A DNA stretch of 57,730 nucleotides from Leptospira fluminis (lineage in GTDB: Bacteria > Spirochaetota > Leptospiria > Leptospirales > Leptospiraceae). The position numbers were made by a program, and so were the translations under genes. The number at the start of each line of letters is the position of its first letter. Within the stretch, counting starts at the first letter, position 1. The notes under the pieces are model-generated. The model made no database searches and had not been told where the DNA came from. It was given only the letters and a program-made list of their open reading frames with translations. Shown here one piece after another: positions 7,990 to 15,753 of the stretch. Location: positions 1-57,730 of the forward strand of contig NZ_RQEV01000016.1 in NCBI RefSeq assembly GCF_004771275.1, in the 5' to 3' direction.

Positions 7990-10977
7990 ATGTTCGATAG
8001 AATACATGAATACTTCTTATTCGATCAACCCTCGTCCCTCTTAGCTAGCTCTTATGATCCGGTGCTGGTCGGTCTATCCGTCTTGGTTGCGATCTTTTCC
8101 TCTTACATCGCCTTGAGAATGGTAGGCCAGACCGTTCCGGAGTCTTTTCCTCCTTGGAGCAAGTATCTGATTCTAGTCGCGGCGAGTTTTGCCTTAGGGT
8201 GCGGAGTCTGGTCAATGCATTTTATCGGAATGCTCTCTTTCAGGCTTTGTACGACCGTAACGTACGATCGCACTCTTACGATTCTCTCCATTCTTCCGAG
8301 TATCGTTGCTTCTACCGTCGCTTTAGCTTACGTAAGTCGCTCTAAACTCAGGATATTGGAGCTGATCATCGGAGGAATACTGGTCGGCTCAGGAATCGGA
8401 TCCATGCATTATACGGGGATGGCAGCGATGCGTATGAACGCTTCGCTACGATACGATCCCTGGGTCTTTTCCTTGTCGATCTTAGTCGCGGTCGTACTGG
8501 CGATCGTTTCCCTTTGGGTCCGCTTCGGATTGCAAGGATTGAGACTAGGTTCTCATTGGCCCACTCTCATATCCGGATCCGTCATGGGCGTGGCAATTTC
8601 CGGAATGCACTACACCGGAATGGCAGCCGCCCGCTTTATAGGAATCCAGGAAACCCTTTCTCCGAACGACCAGACGGATCCAACATTTCTCGCCTTGTCC
8701 GTATCGATCATCACCGTCGGCTTTACGATTTTTACGTTCTCTGTGAATGCCTTCTTCAGATACCGGAAACTAGTAAACAACCTCAAAATAAGCGAAGCTC
8801 GCACTAGAGCCATCATTTCCACCGCCGTAGACGGAGTCATCACGGTCGATATCCGAGGTAAAATCATAGACTTCAATAAATCTGCCGAATGCATCTTCGG
8901 ATATACGAACTCGGAGTTGTTCGGTAAGAATATCTGGGAGCTCATGCCGGAGCCGTATTATTCCGGAAACGGCGGAAATCTAAAGAATTATATCAGGACA
9001 GGAACCTCGAGAATTATCGGAACGGGCAGGGAGGCCTTAGGACGAAAAAAAGACGGCTCCATTTTTCCCCTGAGATTGGCCATCGGACAGGTAAAGCTTC
9101 CCGGCGAAGTCTTATTCGTAAGTTTCATAACGGACATTAGCGAAAGAAAAATGATCGAAACCGCTCTCAAGCAAAGCGAGCAGCAGGTAAGGTCTCTCAT
9201 CCAAAACATTCCCGGGATTACTTATCGATGCCTGTTCAACGAAGATTGGACCAGCTTGTACATGAGCGATGCGGTGGAGGCATTGACCGGATACCCGGTT
9301 TCGGACTTTTCTCCTCCGAATCCGATCCGCTCCTTCAACGACATCATCCATCCTCACGATCGGAGAGATCTTTTTCTTGCAGTTCAGAGAGCCGTGCGGG
9401 AAAAAAAGGCCTTCGTTTTGGAATACAGGATCATACATAGAAACGGAGAGATCAAATGGTTCTGGGAAAACGGAAGCGCCGTCTTCGACAATAACGGCGA
9501 CGTTCTTTTTCTAGGCGGGGTGATCTTGGACATCACGGAAAGGCATAATATGGAAGAAGACCTACGGTTATCCAAGGAAAAGGCCGAACTCGCCGCCGTA
9601 ACAAAGACTTCTTTCTTAGCGAACATGAGCCACGAAATCCGGACACCGATGAATTCCATTCTCGGTTTTACGGAAGTACTTCTCTCCGGAAAACTGGAGA
9701 AGCACCAAAGAAATCATCTGGAAACGGTAAAAGGTTCGGCGAAGTCTCTATTAAGACTTTTGAATGATATCTTAAATACGGCTAAGTTGGAAAAAGGAGC
9801 GGTGGAACTTGAATCCGTCGGCTTCTCCCTTTTCCGGCTGATCGGAGAACTCAAATCCTTTTTAGGAATGAGCGCGATCAAAAAGAACCTGGATTTCGAG
9901 GTGGTCCAGGATCCGAAACTTTCGGAATTCTATCTGGGAGATTCGCTCAGGATCCGACAGATCCTTATCAATCTGATCGGAAATGCGATCAAATTCACTG
10001 ACAAAGGAAAGGTGACTCTCAGGATCGAAAAAGCGGGAAGCGAACTTTATTTCTCCGTAATAGACACAGGCATCGGAATCCAGGCAGACCGATTGGAGAA
10101 AATATTCGAACCTTTTACGCAAGCGGACATCTCTACAACCAGACGATTCGGAGGAACCGGACTAGGAACCACTATTTGCAAACAATTGACCGAACTTATG
10201 GGAGGCCGCATTTGGGCCGAAAGTAGATTGGGAGAAGGAAGCGCATTTCATGTAATACTCCCCTTGCAAAAAATCGAAAATCTTAGAACGGAAACGAAGA
10301 TCGCCATCCGCCGAAATCTTCCTTCTTTGAAGATCCTGGTCGTAGATGATATCGAGCAGAATACCGAGTTGGTTGAATTGCTCCTAAAAAACGAAGGGCA
10401 TTCGGTATCCGCAGCTTACAACGGGAAAGAAGCCATTCGTAAAGTACAATCGAATGAATTCGATCTGATCCTAATGGACGTACAAATGCCGATACTGGAC
10501 GGACTACAAGCGACCAGGGCCATCCGACAGCACGAAACGGATGAAAATCTTCCTCGAACTCCGATCCTGGCTCTGACTGCAAGCGTCTTCGAGGAAGATA
10601 AAAATTCCGCTAAAGCCGCAGGTATGGACGGTTTTATATCTAAACCGATCGAATTCAACCAGATGATGGAGGAAATCAAAAGAGTACTCAATCTCTCCGG
10701 TTCGTCTTTGCAAAGTTCGCCGAATGTCTTAAAAAAAGACTCCGAAATCCCTCGGGATACCGAACGAATCGGAGAATTGATCCGCCTCATTTTAGATTCC
10801 TTTCAAAGAGGCTCGATCGAAGAAACTCGTTTAAACGAACTTCTTTCTCTCCTCGCAAGCGAAGTCGAAGAGAAACAAATCGAAAGCCTACTATCTAAAA
10901 TTGAGCAATTCGAATTCGAAGCGGCCCAAACGATCCTAAAAGAAATCGCCCGGACGCTCGGGATTTCCGGAGTGTAA
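7990..10977 (+). CDS. MHYT-PAS-PAS hybrid sensor histidine kinase
   Basis: The 995-residue membrane kinase opens with a seven-helix MHYT domain. Its three signature motifs are at 76-81 (M-H-F-I-G-M), 139-144 and 206-211 (both M-H-Y-T-G-M). Two PAS domains follow (about 268-390 and 395-520). The HisKA domain has its phospho-accepting H548 in M-S-H-E-I-R-T-P. The ATPase domain has N664, D-T-G-I-G-I (692) and G-G-T-G-L-G (721), and a receiver domain has D830. A helical tail of about 75 residues ends the protein. MHYT domains are proposed to sense O2, CO or NO through metal ions. The stop is 7 bp before the HD-GYP response-regulator gene, so the two probably form one pathway. Confidence 0.92.
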   Translation: MFDRIHEYFLFDQPSSLLASSYDPVLVGLSVLVAIFSSYIALRMVGQTVPESFPPWSKYLILVAASFALGCGVWSMHFIGMLSFRLCTTVTYDRTLTILSILPSIVASTVALAYVSRSKLRILELIIGGILVGSGIGSMHYTGMAAMRMNASLRYDPWVFSLSILVAVVLAIVSLWVRFGLQGLRLGSHWPTLISGSVMGVAISGMHYTGMAAARFIGIQETLSPNDQTDPTFLALSVSIITVGFTIFTFSVNAFFRYRKLVNNLKISEARTRAIISTAVDGVITVDIRGKIIDFNKSAECIFGYTNSELFGKNIWELMPEPYYSGNGGNLKNYIRTGTSRIIGTGREALGRKKDGSIFPLRLAIGQVKLPGEVLFVSFITDISERKMIETALKQSEQQVRSLIQNIPGITYRCLFNEDWTSLYMSDAVEALTGYPVSDFSPPNPIRSFNDIIHPHDRRDLFLAVQRAVREKKAFVLEYRIIHRNGEIKWFWENGSAVFDNNGDVLFLGGVILDITERHNMEEDLRLSKEKAELAAVTKTSFLANMSHEIRTPMNSILGFTEVLLSGKLEKHQRNHLETVKGSAKSLLRLLNDILNTAKLEKGAVELESVGFSLFRLIGELKSFLGMSAIKKNLDFEVVQDPKLSEFYLGDSLRIRQILINLIGNAIKFTDKGKVTLRIEKAGSELYFSVIDTGIGIQADRLEKIFEPFTQADISTTRRFGGTGLGTTICKQLTELMGGRIWAESRLGEGSAFHVILPLQKIENLRTETKIAIRRNLPSLKILVVDDIEQNTELVELLLKNEGHSVSAAYNGKEAIRKVQSNEFDLILMDVQMPILDGLQATRAIRQHETDENLPRTPILALTASVFEEDKNSAKAAGMDGFISKPIEFNQMMEEIKRVLNLSGSSLQSSPNVLKKDSEIPRDTERIGELIRLILDSFQRGSIEETRLNELLSLLASEVEEKQIESLLSKIEQFEFEAAQTILKEIARTLGISGV

Positions 10978-10984
10978 GACAAAA

Positions 10985-11980
10985 ATGGTTCATGGCATAG
11001 ACTCTAGGCCGAAAATACTGATCGTGGATGACGAGGCGGCGAATCTACAGGTCCTGAAACAAATTCTACAGGACGACTATAAACTGTTGTTCGCTAAGGA
11101 TGGGGTAAAAGGGATCGAGCTAGCGTTGTCCGAAAATCCGAATCTGATTCTTCTGGACGTTATGATGCCGGAAATGACCGGCTACGAAGTCTGCAAGATT
11201 CTGAGAAAAAATCCGAAGAGTTCCCGAATTCCGATTATTTTCGTAACCGCGATGGTGGACGAAGAAGACGAAGCGGGAGGATTTGAAGCGGGGGCCGTGG
11301 ACTATATCACAAAGCCGGTCAGTCCCTCGATCGTAAAGGCAAGAGTTCGAACCCACCTTTCTTTGGTACGCAACGAAGAATTGAGGGAAACGAGATTGCA
11401 GATCATACAACGACTCGGGCTCGCAGCGGAATATAAGGATAACGAAACCGGATTGCATGTCATTCGAATGAGCCATTACTCCCGGACTCTTTCTTTGGCA
11501 TTGGGGTTCTCTTTGGAATGCGCCGAAGATTTACTTCATGCTTCCCCTATGCACGATATCGGCAAGATCGGAATTCCGGATGGAATATTACAAAAACCGG
11601 GTAAACTTACGCCGGAAGAATGGGAAATAATGAAAAAACATCCGACGATCGGCGCGGAAATCATCGGAGATCACAACTCATCCCTTTTACAATTGGCCAA
11701 AAGTATCGCCCTCAATCACCACGAAAAATGGGACGGATCCGGATATCCCAGCGGATTGACAGGGGACGAGATCCCGATCGAGGCGAGAATTGTCGCCTTA
11801 GCGGACGTATTCGACGCTTTGACTACGGAAAGACCTTATAAAAAAGCTTGGGAAATTTCGGATGCCATTCAGTATATCAATAATGAATCGGGAAAACATT
11901 TCGATCCGTCTATTGTGCCTATCTTTCTGGACCAAATGCCCGAAATTTTAGAAATCAGAGAGCGCTGGGCGGAAAAATAA
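10985..11980 (+). CDS. Two-component response regulator with HD-GYP domain
   Basis: The 331-residue protein has a receiver domain (phospho-acceptor D58 in L-I-L-L-D-V-M-M-P) and a C-terminal HD-GYP domain. All the expected metal-site motifs are visible: H-D-I-G-K-I-G-I-P-D, then N-H-H-E-K-W-D-G-S-G-Y-P. Such RpfG-type proteins hydrolyse cyclic di-GMP when phosphorylated, altering motility or surface behaviour. It lies 7 bp after the hybrid kinase gene and is likely translated with it. The kinase's internal receiver suggests a phosphorelay, but I find no separate Hpt protein here. It is convergent with the flgF-like gene. Confidence 0.92.
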   Translation: MVHGIDSRPKILIVDDEAANLQVLKQILQDDYKLLFAKDGVKGIELALSENPNLILLDVMMPEMTGYEVCKILRKNPKSSRIPIIFVTAMVDEEDEAGGFEAGAVDYITKPVSPSIVKARVRTHLSLVRNEELRETRLQIIQRLGLAAEYKDNETGLHVIRMSHYSRTLSLALGFSLECAEDLLHASPMHDIGKIGIPDGILQKPGKLTPEEWEIMKKHPTIGAEIIGDHNSSLLQLAKSIALNHHEKWDGSGYPSGLTGDEIPIEARIVALADVFDALTTERPYKKAWEISDAIQYINNESGKHFDPSIVPIFLDQMPEILEIRERWAEK

Positions 11981-12011
11981 CCGCCTTTATCGGATCTTCA
12001 ACAAAAAATAC

Positions 12012-12875
12012 CTATCTTAAAATATCGTTCAATAAGCGACCTAACATCTGGTCCTGGGTTTGAACGGTTTTTTGGTTCGCTTCGTAGGAACGGTTCACTT
12101 CGATCATCTCCACCATTTCGGTAACGACGCTTACGTTAGACGCTTCCAGATACCCCTGCAGTACGTTCGGTTCGTCCTTCTCTTCGAAGGGCATCGGCTC
12201 TCCGGACTCGGGCGTATCGGAATAAAAGGAATCCCCTTCCTTGTCCAAATGTCTCGGATTTTCCACGGTCCGTATCTTGATCTTATCCAACAACACCGGA
12301 GTTTCGAATCTGTTCTTGTCTATGGAAGTGGAATTGACAGGATCGTTTCCGATTTCTCCGTTGATCCACACCTCACCGTTTTCCCGAATAATGAAATTTC
12401 CTCTGGCGACTTTGATGGGACCGTTCTCCCCCATCAACGGAAATCCCTGAGGGGTGACGAGATATCCGTTCGTATCAAGAACGAAAGCTCCGGAACGGGA
12501 AAGTCTTTCCCCCCGGTTCGTAAGCACGCTGAAAAATGCGGGGTGTTCGTTCCCGGGGCGATCCTGAAGCATAAGATCGAAAGGATTGTCCGTTTTTTTT
12601 ACGGCTCCCTGTTCGAACCGCGTATAAACTTCGTTTACTTCTCCGCCTAATCCTAGTTTACCGATTACGGGCGCGGTATCGAAGGATCCCATCGGAACCT
12701 TGCCCACTCCGTCTTCGTTATATCTATGGAGCAATAACTCGGGAAAGGTTTTGAATACCGTGGTATCTCTCTTATATGCGGTCTTATCCACGTTGGCCAA
12801 ATTGTTGGAGATCACATCCATTCTCGTCTGCTGGATGGTCATCCCGTTGGACCCGGTATATAATCCTCTTAGCAT
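12012..12875 (-). CDS. Flagellar hook-basal body protein, FlgF/FlgG-like
   Basis: The 287-residue protein carries the N-terminal flagellar rod signature at residues 1-37 (M-L-R-G-L-Y, then S-N-N-L-A-N-V). It also has the C-terminal motif around [22 protein letters not shown]. Such proteins form the proximal or distal rod, or hook-related structures, of the periplasmic flagellum. It differs from the FlgG encoded at 21.1 kb, so FlgF or another rod component is likely. An upstream in-frame start at 12950 would add 25 residues; I prefer 12875 because the family begins with this methionine. It is divergent from the ATP-grasp gene and about 5 kb from the main flagellar block. Confidence 0.82.
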   Translation of the reverse strand: MLRGLYTGSNGMTIQQTRMDVISNNLANVDKTAYKRDTTVFKTFPELLLHRYNEDGVGKVPMGSFDTAPVIGKLGLGGEVNEVYTRFEQGAVKKTDNPFDLMLQDRPGNEHPAFFSVLTNRGERLSRSGAFVLDTNGYLVTPQGFPLMGENGPIKVARGNFIIRENGEVWINGEIGNDPVNSTSIDKNRFETPVLLDKIKIRTVENPRHLDKEGDSFYSDTPESGEPMPFEEKDEPNVLQGYLEASNVSVVTEMVEMIEVNRSYEANQKTVQTQDQMLGRLLNDILR

Positions 12876-13002
12876 ACCTTTTTCCCCCGTTCTACTTCCG
12901 TAATATACATCGGTATTTTTCGGAATTCCGAAAGAGGGATTTTGTCCCATATAGAAAAAACCTTTGACAGTCCTTTGTCTCGCAAGGATATCTATCCGTT
13001 AA

Positions 13003-14268
13003 ATGAAAACGAAAGGGTACTTTCTTTCCGTCGGGGCAGGCAGAAACCAATTACCCTTAATCCGAGCTTGTAGGGATTTGGGTCTCGAAGTCATCTCCGT
13101 CGATCGAGACGACCGGGCTCCAGGCTTCGCTTTGTCCAACCTCAAAATCATAGAATCCGCCTACGAATATCGCAAAATCCATAAATTGGTTTCGGAAAAC
13201 CCTCTTCCCATTCCGATTCTCGGGGTCGGCACCCGGTCCTACGGAAAAGCGACTTATACCACTGCGTATCTTGCCGAAAAGCTGAAGTTGCGGTACGCGA
13301 GTACGGAATCGGTATCCCTTTTTTCGGACAAGCGTGTCCTAAAATCCGTTGCAAGAGAGAAAGGGATCCGTGTTCCGAACGAAATTCCCTTTTCGGAAGG
13401 GAAGGCAAAGGAAAAGTCCTTTCCTTTCCCATGGATCCTGAAGCCGAGCCAAGGCAGCGGCAAACAAGGAATCCAACTCCTCCATTCGGACTCGGACGTA
13501 GAACGTTTCCTCTCGACCCTAAGTACTGCGAAAAAGAAAAAGGGCAAACCCTCTTCCAAAGCGCCTTCTCCAAAATCGGTTCCCGAAGAAAAATGGGTAC
13601 TGGAGGAGTTCATACTCGGAACGGAATGCACCGTTTTAGGTCTGGTATCGGATACGGACTTTCATCTCGTCAGTCTCACCTTAAAGGAGACTTCTGATTT
13701 TCCTCCCTTTCTGGAGGCGGCTCATCGACTTCCCTTTCCGAAAAAGGAACTCACTGGAGAAATCCTGATGCTTTGCAGATCCTTGGTAAAAGCCACCGGA
13801 TTAAAGAACTGTCCTTTCGTTGCGGAATTCAAAATCGATCCTTCCGGAGAACCCGTATTGATCGAAGCGGCGCCGGAAGTCGGAGGAGAATATCTGGCGG
13901 ACGTCCTGATTCCCGAATATTCAGGCTATGATTATTTCACCAACTTGGTAAAACTGCTCATCGGAAATCCCTTCGACCCACCTCCTTCCCTTTTGAAGAT
14001 CGACTCGAAACGGAAAGCACAAATCCGATTCGAAATCCCTCCGCGCGGAGTGTCCGTACTGAAACGGTTTTCTTCGTTTTCCAAGACCTCTTCCGAAAAG
14101 ATACTTTTCGAAAAAGGTTTACACGAAGTGGGTTCCAAATTGGACACTTCCTCCGGAAACGAAGTGCGACCCATGGTGATAGGAATCGAATCCCGCACAT
14201 CCTCTTCGGAAGAAGCGTGGAGCGAGAGCGTCAAAAGCAGAATCAAGGCCGAATACGATGTCCGCTGA
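13003..14268 (+). CDS. ATP-grasp domain protein
   Basis: The 421-residue enzyme has a Rossmann-like preATP-grasp domain (S-V-G-A-G-R-N-Q-L-P-L-I-R-A, then V-D-R-D-D). The ATP-grasp fold follows, with W-I-L-K-P-S-Q-G-S-G-K-Q-G at about 144-156 and the metal-binding L-I-E-A-A-P-E-V-G-G-E near residue 290. A lysine/serine/proline-rich loop near 178-198 is an insertion. These enzymes join an acid to an amine or another acid through an acyl phosphate; PurK, carnosine synthase-like and amino-acid ligases share this plan. It overlaps the next methyltransferase gene by 11 bp, forming a tight operon of ATP-grasp enzyme, two methyltransferases and a BrkB-like protein. The substrate is unknown. Confidence 0.8.
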   Translation: MKTKGYFLSVGAGRNQLPLIRACRDLGLEVISVDRDDRAPGFALSNLKIIESAYEYRKIHKLVSENPLPIPILGVGTRSYGKATYTTAYLAEKLKLRYASTESVSLFSDKRVLKSVAREKGIRVPNEIPFSEGKAKEKSFPFPWILKPSQGSGKQGIQLLHSDSDVERFLSTLSTAKKKKGKPSSKAPSPKSVPEEKWVLEEFILGTECTVLGLVSDTDFHLVSLTLKETSDFPPFLEAAHRLPFPKKELTGEILMLCRSLVKATGLKNCPFVAEFKIDPSGEPVLIEAAPEVGGEYLADVLIPEYSGYDYFTNLVKLLIGNPFDPPPSLLKIDSKRKAQIRFEIPPRGVSVLKRFSSFSKTSSEKILFEKGLHEVGSKLDTSSGNEVRPMVIGIESRTSSSEEAWSESVKSRIKAEYDVR

Positions 14269-14890
14269 CCATCCCTCAAAGGAAGTTTGGGAAAAACATT
14301 ATACCAGACCCAAATCGAAGCTCGCGTATCCGGATGAGAATTTGGTCCGTATTTTAGCGCGCGTCCCTGCTCCGGCAAATTCCTTTCAAGCCTTGGATTT
14401 CGGTTCCGGTTCCGGAAGACATTGCATTTTGTTAAAAGAATTCGGCTACGAAGTCAGCGCGGCGGATTATAGCCAGAACTCGATTTCCTCGATACGGGAA
14501 GCCTTCCCTTGGGCAAAGACTTTTCTCTTAGACAAACCTCCGTATCCTTTTTCGGATTCCACGTTCGATCTCGTCGTATGCTGGGGAGTATTCCATTATA
14601 ACCCTCCAGAACTTGCCAGAGAAATGCTGCTCGATATAAAACGTATTATGAAAAAAGGATCCTTTCTTGCCGCTTCCGTTCGCGCCGAAGGAGACACTCA
14701 TTTGCGGGTTAAAGGGGAAAAGATAGGAACTCCCGACTTGGAAGGCGGATCTACCTGGTTTTATTCCGAAGAGGAGATGAGACGAATCGGATCCGACTTC
14801 GACTCTTTTCAACTGGGGTACACGGAACGAACGCCTTTGGGAAAACTAGAAGAGAGGATTTGCCATTGGATCTTTCTCGCGAGGAAGTAA
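14258..14890 (+). CDS. Class I SAM-dependent methyltransferase
   Basis: The 210-residue protein shows motif I at A-L-D-F-G-S-G-S-G-R-H (about residues 46-56), then motif II V-S-A-A-D-Y-S and motif IV F-D-L-V-V-C-W-G-V-F-H-Y. This is a Methyltransf_11-type small-molecule methyltransferase fold. It starts inside the end of the ATP-grasp gene and itself overlaps the next methyltransferase gene by about 30 bp. Translational coupling suggests the three act on one pathway, but the methyl acceptor is not evident. Confidence 0.85.
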   Translation: MSADHPSKEVWEKHYTRPKSKLAYPDENLVRILARVPAPANSFQALDFGSGSGRHCILLKEFGYEVSAADYSQNSISSIREAFPWAKTFLLDKPPYPFSDSTFDLVVCWGVFHYNPPELAREMLLDIKRIMKKGSFLAASVRAEGDTHLRVKGEKIGTPDLEGGSTWFYSEEEMRRIGSDFDSFQLGYTERTPLGKLEERICHWIFLARK

Positions 14891-15753
14891 TCCGGAAAGA
14901 GTGCCCGACGGATGGGCTGTGCTCCTGGGAATCTCTATACGTCTCCGAGTTTCAGGACTTTCACCTGCAAATCCGGATCTGCAAGAACTGTGGATTCCAA
15001 GCGCAATTCCCTCGCCCGAAACCCGAGGAATTGTATACGGAAGATTATTATACTGGCAAGGAAGGCTTCACATACAGGGACGAGCGACTAACGGAAAAAT
15101 ACGATCGATACGTCTGGTTCGCTAGGTTGAAAAACATCTCCAAATTCAAATCCTCGGGAAATTTTTTGGATATAGGTTGTTCTTTCGGAGGCTTCCTGCA
15201 ATGCGCTCGAGAAAAAGGTTTCTCCCCTTTCGGCGTGGAAATCTCTCCCTATTCCTCCGAAGTCGCAAAATCCAGAGGGATAGAGGTTTGGACGGGTCAG
15301 TTCCTAGAGGCGGACCTGCCTGAAAATTTCTTCGACGTGGTAACCATGATCGAAGTCATAGAACACCTGGAAAATCCGAGAGAGGTTTTCGATAAGCTAT
15401 CTCGGATCCTAAAACCGAACGGACTACTAGTACTCCAGACGGCCAATTTCGAAGGATGGCAGGCCAGAAAAGCCGGAGTGAAATACCATTACTATCTGCC
15501 GGGGCACGTATATTACTATTCCGCCTCCCTGATTCATAAAATTCTTGCCAAGCGGGGATTTCGGAAGCAGATTACCTACTTCGGAGTGGATTTTCCGTTG
15601 CTTGCCAAACTTTTAAAATCCAGAGGTTCTTTTTCCTCCTGGAAGGATTACGGAAAATGGTTTTGGACCGCCTTGTATCATTTCCGTAGCAAGCTCAAAC
15701 GGGGCGGTTACCCTCTAACTTCTTCCATGGTGCACTACGCGGTCAAACGATGA
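14860..15753 (+). CDS. SAM-dependent methyltransferase with N-terminal cysteine motif
   Basis: The 297-residue protein begins with a cysteine-containing segment (C-P-T-D-G, then I-C-K-N-C-G-F-Q-A-Q-F-P-R-P). This resembles the zinc-binding lead-in of sugar or lipid methyltransferases. The methyltransferase core has L-D-I-G-C-S-F-G-G-F (motif I, near residue 103) and F-D-V-V-T-M-I-E-V-I-E-H-L. No ATG is available. TTG at 14860 is the longest option, but the TTG at 14866 lies 7 bp after AGAGAGGA and is a better spaced start. Its stop overlaps the next start (ATGA). Such enzymes often methylate nucleotide sugars or O-antigen, which would suit a cell-envelope operon. Confidence 0.83.
   Translation: MPLDLSREEVIRKECPTDGLCSWESLYVSEFQDFHLQIRICKNCGFQAQFPRPKPEELYTEDYYTGKEGFTYRDERLTEKYDRYVWFARLKNISKFKSSGNFLDIGCSFGGFLQCAREKGFSPFGVEISPYSSEVAKSRGIEVWTGQFLEADLPENFFDVVTMIEVIEHLENPREVFDKLSRILKPNGLLVLQTANFEGWQARKAGVKYHYYLPGHVYYYSASLIHKILAKRGFRKQITYFGVDFPLLAKLLKSRGSFSSWKDYGKWFWTALYHFRSKLKRGGYPLTSSMVHYAVKR

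Noticed and set aside
12060..12650. 196-codon plus-strand frame inside the flgF-like gene
   Set aside because: The minus-strand protein is a clear flagellar rod protein; the opposite frame is a composition artefact with no domain.
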